Positions 51,875 through 60,304 of a stretch of 64,000 nt of DNA are shown piece by piece. Every line of letters starts with the position of its first letter. Within the stretch, counting starts at the first letter, position 1. The stretch lies in assembly GCA_963766365.1 (NCBI GenBank), contig CAVXZK010000010.1:219654-283653 (forward strand), read 5' to 3'. The stretch comes from JALORV01 sp963766365 (GTDB lineage Bacteria; Pseudomonadota; Gammaproteobacteria; Burkholderiales; Burkholderiaceae_F). A model generated the notes under the pieces. The model ran no database searches. It was not told the DNA's origin and worked only from the letters and a program-made list of their open reading frames with translations. The translations under genes were made by a program, and so were the position numbers.

Positions 51875-53308
51875 ATGAACTCAGCAGTCACTGCGGGCAC
51901 CTATAACTACAAGGTCGTACGGCAATTCTCCGTGATGACCGTGATATGGGGCATCGTCGGCATGCTGGTGGGCGTGCTCATCGCCGCCCAGATGACATGG
52001 CCGGAGCTCAATTTCGGGATTCCGTGGCTCAGCTTCGGACGCCTGCGGCCGTTGCACACGAATGCCGTGATCTTCGCGTTCGGCGGATGCGCTCTGTTCG
52101 CCACCAGCTACTACGTCGTCCAGCGGACTTCGCAGGCGCGGCTGTGGGGCGGGCCACTGGTGGCGTTCACGTTCTGGGGCTGGCAACTGGTGATCGTCGC
52201 GGCGGCGGTCACGCTGCCGCTCGGCATTTCCACGTCGAAGGAATACGCCGAACTCGAGTGGCCGATCGACATCCTGATCACGCTCGTGTGGGTCGCCTAC
52301 GCGGTGGTGTTCTTCGGGACCATCGTCAAGCGGAAGGTCAAGCACATCTACGTCGCCAACTGGTTCTACGGCGCGTTCATCATCACCGTCGCAGTACTGC
52401 ACCTGGTCAACAGTGCTGCAGTGCCCGCCGGTCTGTGGAAGTCGTACTCGGTTTATCCCGGCGCCACCGACGCGATGGTGCAGTGGTGGTACGGGCACAA
52501 CGCGGTCGGCTTCTTCCTGACCGCGGGCTTCCTCGGAATCATGTACTACTTCGTGCCGAAGGCGGCGGGACGGCCGGTGTTTTCGTATCGGCTCTCGGTG
52601 GTGCACTTCTGGGCGTTGATCTTCACCTACATGTGGGCAGGGCCGCACCACCTGCACTACACGGCGCTGCCCGACTGGGCGCAGTCGATCGGCATGATCT
52701 TTTCGCTGATCCTGCTGGCACCGTCGTGGGGCGGCATGATCAACGGCATCATGACGCTGTCGGGTGCCTGGCACAAACTGCGTGACGACCCGATCCTCAA
52801 GTTCCTGATCGTCTCGCTGTCTTTCTACGGCATGTCGACCTTTGAGGGGCCGATGATGTCGATCAAGACAGTGAACGCGCTCAGCCACTACACGGACTGG
52901 ACCATCGGTCACGTGCATTCGGGGGCATTGGGCTGGGTTGGCCTGGTATCGATCGGAGCGATCTACTACCTGCTGCCGCGCCTGTATGGCCGCACCGAAA
53001 TGGCCAGCATGCGCCTGGTGACCACGCACTTCTGGGTTGCCACCATCGGCATCGTCCTTTACATCGCGGCCATGTGGATCGCCGGCGTGATGCAGGGCCT
53101 GATGTGGCGTGCGGTCAACGATGACGGCACGCTCACCTACACGTTCATCGAGAGCGTGAAGTCGACGTATCCGTTCTACATCATCCGGCTCGCCGGCGGG
53201 ACGCTGTATCTCGCCGGCATGTTCCTGATGGCGTGGAACATGTTCAAGACGATTGCCGCGGGCAAGTCCGTCGACGCGCCGATTCCGGCCGCGGTCGCCC
53301 ACGCCTGA
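51875..53308 (+). CDS. ccoN: Cbb3-type cytochrome c oxidase subunit I
   Basis: 477 residues from the ATG at 51875 (AGAGGAAG 5 bases upstream). Twelve membrane helices with the heme b/b3 and CuB ligands of cbb3 oxidases: LRPLHTNAVIFAFGG, VQWWYGHNAVGFFL, MWAGPHHLHYTALPDW and DWTIGHVHSGALG. High-affinity proton-pumping terminal oxidase for microaerobic growth. First gene of the ccoNOQP operon. Confidence 0.96.
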   Translation: MNSAVTAGTYNYKVVRQFSVMTVIWGIVGMLVGVLIAAQMTWPELNFGIPWLSFGRLRPLHTNAVIFAFGGCALFATSYYVVQRTSQARLWGGPLVAFTFWGWQLVIVAAAVTLPLGISTSKEYAELEWPIDILITLVWVAYAVVFFGTIVKRKVKHIYVANWFYGAFIITVAVLHLVNSAAVPAGLWKSYSVYPGATDAMVQWWYGHNAVGFFLTAGFLGIMYYFVPKAAGRPVFSYRLSVVHFWALIFTYMWAGPHHLHYTALPDWAQSIGMIFSLILLAPSWGGMINGIMTLSGAWHKLRDDPILKFLIVSLSFYGMSTFEGPMMSIKTVNALSHYTDWTIGHVHSGALGWVGLVSIGAIYYLLPRLYGRTEMASMRLVTTHFWVATIGIVLYIAAMWIAGVMQGLMWRAVNDDGTLTYTFIESVKSTYPFYIIRLAGGTLYLAGMFLMAWNMFKTIAAGKSVDAPIPAAVAHA

Positions 53309-53338
53309 GGCCGAAAGCAAAGGACAAGAGGAACCACG

Positions 53339-53953
53339 ATGAAACTCACGCATGACAAGATCGAGCAGAGTGTCCCGCTGCTGATCGTCCTCGTCATCCT
53401 GACCATTGCTGTTGGCGGCCTGGTCGAGATCGTGCCGTTGTACTTCCAGCGCGACGTCGTCACCCCCGTCAAGGGCATCAAGCCCTACGAGCCGCTGCGT
53501 CTGGTGGGCCGCGACATCTACATCCGCGAGGGCTGCTACAACTGCCACTCGCAGATGATCCGTCCGTTCCGCGCCGAGACGCTGCGCTACGGCCATTACT
53601 CGGTGGCGGGCGAATTCGTCTACGACCATCCGTTCCAGTGGGGCAGCAAGCGCACCGGTCCGGACCTGGCCCGGGTCGGCGCGCGCTACTCGGACGACTG
53701 GCACCGCATCCACTTCAACAATCCGCGCGACGTGGTGCCGGAATCGAACATGCCGGCGTACCCGTGGTTCGAGAAGACCAAGCTCGACGGCTCGGATGTC
53801 CAGGCACGAATGAAGGCGCTGAGGACGGTGGGCGTGCCCTATACCGACGAGCAGATCGCCGCGGCGCCTGACGCGCTGAAGGGCAAGACCGAGCTCGACG
53901 CCGTGATCGCCTACCTGCAGGGGCTGGGCGTGGAACTCAAGGGCCTGCGCTGA
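53339..53953 (+). CDS. ccoO: Cbb3-type cytochrome c oxidase subunit II (monoheme)
   Basis: 204 residues. N-terminal helix VPLLIVLVILTIAVGGLVEI anchors the protein; heme c site CYNCH at 66-70 within REGCYNCHSQMIRPFRAET, the family signature. The distal Met ligand is likely in SNMPAYPWF. Feeds electrons to CcoN. Thirty bases after ccoN. Confidence 0.96.
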   Translation: MKLTHDKIEQSVPLLIVLVILTIAVGGLVEIVPLYFQRDVVTPVKGIKPYEPLRLVGRDIYIREGCYNCHSQMIRPFRAETLRYGHYSVAGEFVYDHPFQWGSKRTGPDLARVGARYSDDWHRIHFNNPRDVVPESNMPAYPWFEKTKLDGSDVQARMKALRTVGVPYTDEQIAAAPDALKGKTELDAVIAYLQGLGVELKGLR

Positions 53954-53959
53954 AGCGTC

Positions 53960-54136
53960 ATGGACCTTAATGACGCGCGCGCCTTGCTGACCCTGCTGGG
54001 GTTCATAGGCTTCATCGCCATCGTGGCCTGGGCCTACAGCAAGAGCGCACGCAAGGGATTCAAGGAAGCATCCGAGCTGCCGTTCGCGGACGACAAGGAA
54101 GCGAAGCGCAGCGGAGAACAGGGGAAGACGAGATGA
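53960..54136 (+). CDS. ccoQ: Cbb3-type oxidase small subunit CcoQ
   Basis: 58 residues, found by translating the 6-base gap after ccoO: MDLNDARALLTLLGFIGF then one membrane helix and a charged tail (YSKSARKGFKEASELPF, closing EQGKTR). The pattern and place between ccoO and ccoP identify FixQ/CcoQ, which stabilises the oxidase. The stop overlaps the ccoP start (ATGA). Confidence 0.9.
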   Translation: MDLNDARALLTLLGFIGFIAIVAWAYSKSARKGFKEASELPFADDKEAKRSGEQGKTR

Positions 54137-55110
54137 GCGACATCGGGGCGAGCCAGTTCTACAGCGCCTTCTGGGACTACTACATCGCGATCATCACGAT
54201 CGTGTCGGTGGTGGGCTGCGCCGTGTTCCTGTGGCTGCAGAGCCGCCGCACGGTCAGGGCGCAGATCAACGCCAAGGGCGAGATCCAGACGACCGGCCAT
54301 GTGTGGGACGGCGACCTGCAGGAGTATCACAACCCGATGCCACGCTGGTGGATCTGGCTGTTCTACCTCACGGTGTTCTTCTCGATCGTCTACCTGATCC
54401 TGTACCCGGGCCTCGGAACGCAGTGGCAGGGAGTGCTTAAGTGGACGCAATCGGGTCAGTACCAGGCTGAGGTCAAGGCGGCGGAAGCCAGGTTCGGTCC
54501 GATCTTCGCGGCCTATGCGGCACAGCCGATCGAACAGGTCGCCGGCGATGCGCGAGCCAAGCAGATGGGTGAGCGCATCTTCCTCAACAATTGCGCACAG
54601 TGCCATGGCTCGGATGCGCGCGGATCGCGCGGCTTCCCCAACCTGGCCGATGGCGACTGGCTCTACGGCGGCGCGCCGGCCACGATCGTGGCGACGCTGA
54701 CCGAAGGTCGCAATGGCGTGATGCCGCCGATGGGTGCGGCAATCGGTGGCCGGGCGGATGTCGAGGACGTCGCGAACTACGTGCTATCGCTTTCCGATTC
54801 GGCGCATGACTCCGTCAAGGCCGTGCGCGGCAAGGCCAAGTTCGACACCGTGTGTGCGGCCTGTCACGGGGCCGACGCCAAGGGCAACCCTGCGCTCGGG
54901 GCGCCCAACCTGACCGACAAGGTGTGGCTCTATGGCGGCAGCGTGGCGACGATTTCGGACACGATCAACGGCGGCCGCAACAACGTCATGCCGAGCTTCA
55001 AGAACATCCTGACCGGACCCGAGATCCATCTTGTTGCCGCTTATGTCTGGTCGCTCTCGAACAGCGGCAAGTCGTCCGGAGCGGCTCCGGCTGCCACTCC
55101 GGCAAAATAG
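54133..55110 (+). CDS. ccoP: Cbb3-type cytochrome c oxidase subunit III (diheme)
   Basis: 325 residues with two N-terminal helices (about 12-34 and 73-92) and two cytochrome c domains, CAQCH (154-158) and CAACH (241-245). GHVWDGDLQEYHNPMPRWW between the helices is the CcoP signature. Accepts electrons from soluble cytochrome c or bc1. Overlaps ccoQ by four bases. Confidence 0.96.
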   Translation: MSDIGASQFYSAFWDYYIAIITIVSVVGCAVFLWLQSRRTVRAQINAKGEIQTTGHVWDGDLQEYHNPMPRWWIWLFYLTVFFSIVYLILYPGLGTQWQGVLKWTQSGQYQAEVKAAEARFGPIFAAYAAQPIEQVAGDARAKQMGERIFLNNCAQCHGSDARGSRGFPNLADGDWLYGGAPATIVATLTEGRNGVMPPMGAAIGGRADVEDVANYVLSLSDSAHDSVKAVRGKAKFDTVCAACHGADAKGNPALGAPNLTDKVWLYGGSVATISDTINGGRNNVMPSFKNILTGPEIHLVAAYVWSLSNSGKSSGAAPAATPAK

Positions 55111-55123
55111 AGGTTGCGGATGA

Positions 55124-55150
55124 ATGCGGCGCCCTCTCGCGGCGCCGCAT
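55124..55150 (+). other. Perfect hairpin between ccoP and ccoG
   Basis: ATGCGGCGCC and GGCGCCGCAT make a 10-bp perfect stem with a 7-base loop, 14 bases after the ccoP stop and 25 before ccoG. No U tract. It could be a processing or stability element that separates abundant ccoNOQP mRNA from the assembly genes. Confidence 0.6.
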
Positions 55151-55174
55151 GCGTGCATCTAAGGCAGTAACCCC

Positions 55175-56650
55175 ATGGACAACGCAGTAGAGGTCAAGCG
55201 CCCCCCGCCGGCGCCGGACGGCGTCACCGCGGCTGCGCCCCAGGCGGAGCCGCGTGAGATTGAGCTCCAGCTCTACGCCAAGCGCGAGGAGATTTATCCG
55301 CGGCAGCGCATCGGCGATTCGCTGGGCCGTTTCCAGAAGTGGCGCTGGGCGGCGGTCTGGGCGACGCAAATCGTCTTCTATGGCCTGCCGTGGCTGCAAT
55401 GGAACGGGCGCCAGGCGCTGCTGTTTGACCTCGCCGCGCGCAAGTTCTACATCTTCGGCGCGGTACTGTGGCCGCAGGACATCATCTTTCTGACGGCGAT
55501 TCTCATCATCGCGGCGCTGTCGCTCTTCCTGTTCACCGCGGTCGGTGGCCGGCTGTGGTGCGGCTATGCCTGTCCACAGACGGTCTACACAGAGATCTTC
55601 ATGTGGATCGAGCGGCACATCGAGGGCGATCGGGCGAAGCGCATGCGGCTCGACAAGGAGCCGATGTCGGCGCGCAAGTTTGCCCTGAAGGCGGCCAAGC
55701 ACGGTGCGTGGCTCGCGGTGGCACTGTGGACCGGTTTCACATTCGTCGGCTACTTCACGCCGATCCGCGAGCTGACAGTCGAGGTCGCCACTTTCGCGGC
55801 CGGGGGCTGGTCGCTGTTCTGGATCCTGTTCTACGGTTTTGCGACCTACGGCAATGCGGGCTGGATGCGCGAGCAGGTCTGCAAGTACATGTGCCCTTAT
55901 GCGCGCTTCCAGAGCGCGATGTTCGATCCCGACACGCTGATCGTCACGTATGACCACGAACGCGGCGAACCGCGCGGGGCTGCCAGCAAGAAGTCATCGC
56001 GCGCGGAGCTGGGACTAGGCGACTGCGTCGAATGCAAGCTGTGCGTGCAGGTCTGCCCGACCGGCATCGACATCCGCAGCGGGCTGCAGTACGAGTGCAT
56101 TGGTTGCGCAGCGTGCATCGACGCCTGCGATTACGTCATGGCCAAGGCGGGGATGCCGAAGGGCCTGATCCGCTACTCCACCGAGCGGGCGCTATCTGAA
56201 CACTACGCGGCGAAGGGCATCTGGGGCCATGTGCTGCGCCCGCGCGTGCTGGTCTATGCAGCAATCCTGCTGGCGGTGACTGCGGCCCTGGTCATCGCGG
56301 TCGCTGTGCGGGTGCCGCTGAAAGTCGATGTGATCCGCGATCGCGGCGCCCTGGCGCGCGAGGCCGAGGACGGCCGCATCGAGAACACCTATCGCCTGCA
56401 GGTGATGAACACGGCGGAACGCGGCCGGACCTTCGGGATCAGCGCGAGCGGACTGTCCGGTCTTGAACTGGCTTCCGAGCCGACCTTCGACCTCCCCGGC
56501 GCAACGACGCGCTCGGTGCTGGTACGCCTGCGAGTGCGTCCGGAAGACATTCCACCGGGATCCAGCAAGATCGTCATCGGCGTGAAGTCGCTCGACGATC
56601 CTGGGGTTGCGGTGGAGGAGAAGACCGTCTTTCTCGGATTGAAGCGGTGA
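55175..56650 (+). CDS. ccoG: Cytochrome c oxidase accessory protein CcoG (FixG/RdxA)
   Basis: 491 residues. Five membrane helices in the N-terminal half, with GRLWCGYACPQTVYTEIFMWIE and EQVCKYMCPYARFQSAM, then two 4Fe-4S clusters in GDCVECKLCVQVCPTGIDI and CIGCAACIDACDYVM, and a C-terminal Ig-like domain (RLQVMNTAERGRTF onward). Thought to reduce Cu(II) for oxidase maturation. Its stop overlaps ccoH. Confidence 0.95.
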   Translation: MDNAVEVKRPPPAPDGVTAAAPQAEPREIELQLYAKREEIYPRQRIGDSLGRFQKWRWAAVWATQIVFYGLPWLQWNGRQALLFDLAARKFYIFGAVLWPQDIIFLTAILIIAALSLFLFTAVGGRLWCGYACPQTVYTEIFMWIERHIEGDRAKRMRLDKEPMSARKFALKAAKHGAWLAVALWTGFTFVGYFTPIRELTVEVATFAAGGWSLFWILFYGFATYGNAGWMREQVCKYMCPYARFQSAMFDPDTLIVTYDHERGEPRGAASKKSSRAELGLGDCVECKLCVQVCPTGIDIRSGLQYECIGCAACIDACDYVMAKAGMPKGLIRYSTERALSEHYAAKGIWGHVLRPRVLVYAAILLAVTAALVIAVAVRVPLKVDVIRDRGALAREAEDGRIENTYRLQVMNTAERGRTFGISASGLSGLELASEPTFDLPGATTRSVLVRLRVRPEDIPPGSSKIVIGVKSLDDPGVAVEEKTVFLGLKR

Positions 56651-57213
56651 GCGAGCCGCGAGCGAAGGAGAGGCCTGTGACACCTCGCGTCATCACGCCC
56701 TGGTACCGACAGCCCTGGCCGTGGTTCCTGATTGCGCTGCCGGCTACCGCCGTGGTCGCAGGGATCGTTACCGCGGTGCTTGCGGTGCGCACCTACGACG
56801 GCCCGGTCACGGCGGACTATTACAAGCAGGGGCTGGCGATCAACGAAGAGGTCGCGCGCGCCGACCTTGCGCGCGAACTGTCGCTGCGGGCGCGCGTTGA
56901 ACTCGCCGGCCTCGCGGATGGCAGTCGGATACGCGTCGAACTCGACGCTGCGCGAGCTTTGCCGCCAGAGGCTGCATTGCGCCTGCGGTTGGTACATCCC
57001 GGGCGACCGGGTGAGGACCGGACCGCCATTCTGGCGCGCGTTGATGTCGACGCCGATAACCGCCGCGCGGTCTATGTCGGAACGCTGCAGTCGCCGGCCG
57101 GAGGGCTCGCTGGTCCGGTGTCATGGCAGGTGATTCTCGAGTCACCCCAGTGGCGCATCGATGATTCGTTCACTGCCGGACAGGGCGGGCAGTTCAATCT
57201 GCGGGCGCGCTAA
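56647..57213 (+). CDS. ccoH: FixH/CcoH family protein
   Basis: 188 residues from a GTG overlapping the ccoG stop. One helix near the N-terminus (PWFLIALPATAVVAGIVTAV) followed by VRTYDGPVTADYYKQGLAINE, the FixH signature, and an extracytoplasmic beta domain ending DDSFTAGQGGQFNL. Required for cbb3 assembly. N-terminal part is basic and Pro-rich. Confidence 0.88.
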   Translation: MSEPRAKERPVTPRVITPWYRQPWPWFLIALPATAVVAGIVTAVLAVRTYDGPVTADYYKQGLAINEEVARADLARELSLRARVELAGLADGSRIRVELDAARALPPEAALRLRLVHPGRPGEDRTAILARVDVDADNRRAVYVGTLQSPAGGLAGPVSWQVILESPQWRIDDSFTAGQGGQFNLRAR

Positions 57214-57250
57214 CGTTCACAAGAACACCACATAGGGGCAGGAGGAGACA

Positions 57251-57583
57251 ATGACCGACAGTCTTGCGCAGCGCCTGGGCTGGGTTCTGTGGCCGTCCTT
57301 CCTGGTCGCGTGCGCCGCAGAACTCGTTTTCTTCTCGCTGTTCGACCCGAGTGACCTGCACCTTTTCGGACAACCGGTCGAGGCTGACCGCATGCTGGTC
57401 TATACGCTGGGTTTCTTCGCTCTCTGGGCGGTCGGCGCGGTGTCGAGCGCGGTGACGGTATTTCTGTCGCGCTCGCCGTTCGAGGTGAACCGCTGCACGC
57501 TGGCGGCAGATGAGCGGCCCGAAGGCTGTCCGAAGCGCGAGTGCACGGTGGATACCGCCGTGGCGCCGCTCGAGCGCGGCTAG
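57251..57583 (+). CDS. Small membrane protein at the end of the cco cluster
   Basis: 110 residues, GGAGGAG ribosome site. Two membrane helices (LGWVLWPSFLVACAAELVFFS and MLVYTLGFFALWAVGAVSSAV) and a cysteine-containing tail (RCTLAADERPEGCPKRECT). It has no name that I know; such small proteins follow ccoH in betaproteobacteria. Followed 3 bases later by repeat copy B. Confidence 0.7.
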   Translation: MTDSLAQRLGWVLWPSFLVACAAELVFFSLFDPSDLHLFGQPVEADRMLVYTLGFFALWAVGAVSSAVTVFLSRSPFEVNRCTLAADERPEGCPKRECTVDTAVAPLERG

Positions 57584-57586
57584 AGG

Positions 57587-57735
57587 CGCCTCGGGTGTAC
57601 GCGATCGGCGTTGCTGATCGCACGTGCACCCTCGGCGGAACCGCAAATTTGTCGGCTTTGCTCCGGAGCGGCCGCGCGCGCCGCCGAACGTCAACTGCAG
57701 GACGCTCCCCCGCCCCTCGCCGAGCGAGGGGTGAA
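57587..57735 (+). repeat. Dispersed post-stop repeat, copy B
   Basis: Starts CCTCGGGTGTACGCGATCGG, continues through GATCGCACGTGCACCCTCGG, a second arm around GCTCCGGAGCGGCCGCGC and ends with the hairpin CCCCTCGCCGAGCGAGGGG. Highly similar to copies A (44511, inverted) and C (60119). Sits between the 110-aa gene and the convergent fnr. Confidence 0.8.
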
Positions 57736-57783
57736 GATCGTGCACTGCCAGTGGATCTGCCTAAGCGCCGACGGGACGCCGAA

Positions 57784-58515
57784 TTACGCGCCCTGGCCGG
57801 AGACGATCTGGCGCAGGCCGTCCGGGTTGACGATGCGGACGTGCTTCTGGTTGACGTCGATGAGCCCATCCTGCGCGAAGCGCGACAACACGCGGCTCAC
57901 GGTTTCCAGCTTGAGGCCGAGGAAGCTGCCGATCTCGGCACGGGTCATGCGCAGTACAAATTCGGTGCGCGAATAGCCGCGCGCCTCGAAGCGCTGCGAC
58001 AGGTTCAGCAGGAAGGCCGCCAGGCGCTCCTCCGCATGCATGCTGCCGAGCAGCAGCATGACGCCGTGCTCACGCACGATCTCGCGGCTCATGACCTTGT
58101 GGAAATGGTTGCGCAGTACCGGCATCGACGAGGCGACTTCTTCGAGCCGGTCGTACGGGATCACACAGACCTCGGTGTCCTCGAGGGCAACCGTATCGCA
58201 GGAGTGGGCTTCAGTACTGATGCCATCCAGGCCCACGAGTTCGCCGGCCATGTGGAATCCGGTGACCTGCTCACGCCCGTCCTGGGACATCACCGTGCTC
58301 TTCAGGAAACCCAGCCGCACGGCGTACAGTGACTCGAAACGGTCGCCGGCCCGAAACAGCGCATCACCGCGCTTGACGCGTTTGCGCGTTGCCACCAGTT
58401 CCTCGAGGCGCTCGACTTCCTTGAGGGACAGTCCGACCGGCAGACACAACTCGCGCAGATTGCAGTTGGAACAGGCAACCCGCAGGTTCGCAATGTTGAT
58501 GGCTGGCGCGTTCAT
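57784..58515 (-). CDS. fnr: FNR-type oxygen-sensing transcriptional regulator
   Basis: 243 residues from the ATG at 58515, with AAGGAG 8 bases upstream. Cysteines 15, 18 and 24 (CSNCNLRELC) plus Cys117 (EVCVIP) match the four 4Fe-4S ligands of FNR. CRP-type cNMP-fold core and C-terminal HTH with TRAEIGSFLGLKLETVSRVLSRF; the ExxSR recognition residues predict TTGAT-type half-sites. Activates anaerobic/microaerobic genes when the cluster is intact. Divergent from hemN, whose upstream region carries an FNR-box-like dyad. Confidence 0.93.
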   Translation of the reverse strand: MNAPAINIANLRVACSNCNLRELCLPVGLSLKEVERLEELVATRKRVKRGDALFRAGDRFESLYAVRLGFLKSTVMSQDGREQVTGFHMAGELVGLDGISTEAHSCDTVALEDTEVCVIPYDRLEEVASSMPVLRNHFHKVMSREIVREHGVMLLLGSMHAEERLAAFLLNLSQRFEARGYSRTEFVLRMTRAEIGSFLGLKLETVSRVLSRFAQDGLIDVNQKHVRIVNPDGLRQIVSGQGA

Positions 58516-58637
58516 GCAGCAGAACTCCTTGGCTCGACGATGCTGGACACTGGCCGACCCCAATACGTATTACCGTGGCGCCCTTGTGGTCTTTGTTCTT
58601 GAGGCGCCTTGATGCAGTCGGACACGTGTCCGGCCCG

Positions 58638-58651
58638 TTGACCCCGGTCAA
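58638..58651 (+). promoter_or_regulatory. FNR-box-like dyad upstream of hemN
   Basis: TTGACCCCGGTCAA is a perfect dyad TTGAC-N4-GTCAA, matching the FNR/ANR box with C in place of T at the inner positions. It lies 67 bases before the hemN start, where activation of hemN by FNR is common, and it could also affect the divergent fnr. Confidence 0.7.
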
Positions 58652-58717
58652 GCCTGACGGGAAGCGGCCCGAAATAATACCCTGATCGGCCGGCACGAGC
58701 CCGGTAAAGGATTTCCG

Positions 58718-60118
58718 ATGCTAATGACAGCCCGTGGCCAGGTGGCTCTGCCGGATCCTGCCACTCTGCGACGTTTTGATGTTCCGGGTCCGCGCTACAC
58801 CTCGTACCCGACGGCGGATCGATTCGTCGAGGCGTTCGAGACCAATGCCTTCGCCGAAGCGCTCGCGGCACGGCAGTCGGCCGTTGCCGCCGCCTCCCTC
58901 TCGCTGTACGTGCACCTGCCGTTCTGCAGCACTGTCTGCTACTACTGCGCGTGCAACAAGGTGATCACGAAGGACCATGAGAAGGCAGGCGAGTACATCG
59001 GCTACCTGCAGCGCGAAGCAGACCTCGTCAGTGCCCTGCTGACCGGCTCGCGCGAACTGGAGCAACTGCACTTCGGTGGTGGCACGCCGACGTTCCTGTC
59101 CAACGATGAACTGGCGCAGTTGATGGCGCTGCTGACCGAACGCTTCCCGCTGGCCGAGAAGGGGGAGTTTTCAATCGAGGTTGATCCGCGTTCGACACCG
59201 CCGGACAAGGTCGCCGCTCTCGGCAGGCTCGGGTTCAACCGCATGTCGGTCGGCGTACAGGACTTCGAGACCGACGTGCAGCGCGCGGTCAATCGCCTGC
59301 AGAGCTTCGAGATGACGCAGGCGACCGTCGACGCCGCACGCAAGGCGGACTTCAAGTCGGTGAACCTCGACCTGATCTACGGCCTGCCAAAGCAGACACG
59401 CGAGACCTTCGCCCGTACGCTCGACAAGGTGCTGGTGTTGAGCCCGGAGCGCATTGCGCTCTACCACTACGCGCACCTGCCGGACCGCTTCAAGCCCCAG
59501 CGGCGCATCGAGGCCGCAGAGCTGCCATCGCCCGAGGAAAAGCTCAACATCATGCTGGACGCTATCCGGCGACTGAGCGATGCCGGCTACCACTACATTG
59601 GCATGGATCACTTCGCAAAAGCCGGTGATGACCTCGCGCGCGCGCAGCGCCAGGGGCGACTCCATCGCAACTTTCAGGGCTATTCCACGCGTCCTGACTG
59701 CGACCTGGTGGGCCTCGGTGTCTCGGCGATCAGCAAGATCGGCCCGACCTACTCGCAGAATGTCCGCACGATCGAGGAGTATTACGACCGCCTCAAGCTG
59801 GGGATGCTGCCGACAGCGCGCGGCATCGCACTGGACCGCGACGACATCCTGCGACGTGCGGTGATCATGTCGCTGATGTGTCATTTCGAAGTCTCGAAGG
59901 AATCGATCGAGACGGTGCACATGATCAAGTTCGACGAATACTTCAAGACCGAGATCGCCGAGCTGAAGCTGTTCGAGGACGAGGGGCTGGTCGAGAACAC
60001 GCCGGAGTGGATCTCCGTCACACCGAAGGGCAAGCTGCTGGTGCGCGCCGTTGCAATGACCTTCGACCGTTACCTGCGTGCCGACCAGCGGGCGAGGCGG
60101 TATTCGAAGATCGTTTGA
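58718..60118 (+). CDS. hemN: Oxygen-independent coproporphyrinogen III oxidase
   Basis: 466 residues (ATG at 58718, or 58724 for MTARGQ). Radical SAM motif CSTVCYYC within YVHLPFCSTVCYYCACNK, the HemN form; FDVPGPRYTSYPTADRF near the start and HFGGGTPTFLSNDEL are further signatures, and the C-terminal HemN domain is present (MCHFEVSKESIE). Converts coproporphyrinogen III to protoporphyrinogen IX without oxygen. Followed directly by repeat copy C. Confidence 0.96.
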   Translation: MLMTARGQVALPDPATLRRFDVPGPRYTSYPTADRFVEAFETNAFAEALAARQSAVAAASLSLYVHLPFCSTVCYYCACNKVITKDHEKAGEYIGYLQREADLVSALLTGSRELEQLHFGGGTPTFLSNDELAQLMALLTERFPLAEKGEFSIEVDPRSTPPDKVAALGRLGFNRMSVGVQDFETDVQRAVNRLQSFEMTQATVDAARKADFKSVNLDLIYGLPKQTRETFARTLDKVLVLSPERIALYHYAHLPDRFKPQRRIEAAELPSPEEKLNIMLDAIRRLSDAGYHYIGMDHFAKAGDDLARAQRQGRLHRNFQGYSTRPDCDLVGLGVSAISKIGPTYSQNVRTIEEYYDRLKLGMLPTARGIALDRDDILRRAVIMSLMCHFEVSKESIETVHMIKFDEYFKTEIAELKLFEDEGLVENTPEWISVTPKGKLLVRAVAMTFDRYLRADQRARRYSKIV

Positions 60119-60266
60119 CGCCTCGGGTGTACGCGATCGGCTGCGCCGATCGCACGTACACCCTCGGCGGAACGGCAAGTCAGTCGGCTGCGCTCCGGAG
60201 CGGCCGCGCGCTCCGCCGAAGTTCAACTGCGAGGCACTCCCCCGGCCCCTCGCCGGGCGAGGGGTG
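60119..60266 (+). repeat. Dispersed post-stop repeat, copy C
   Basis: Begins at the base after the hemN stop: CGCCTCGGGTGTACGCGATC, paired with GATCGCACGTACACCC (17 bp with a two-base bulge), then a CGGCGGA...TCCGCCG stem enclosing GCGCTCCGGAGCGGCC, and last a CCCCTCG/CGAGGGG hairpin. Very close to copy B. Confidence 0.85.
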
Positions 60267-60304
60267 AGAGTTACGCCACTTGGCGGACTGCCCGGTGGCG
60301 CAAA

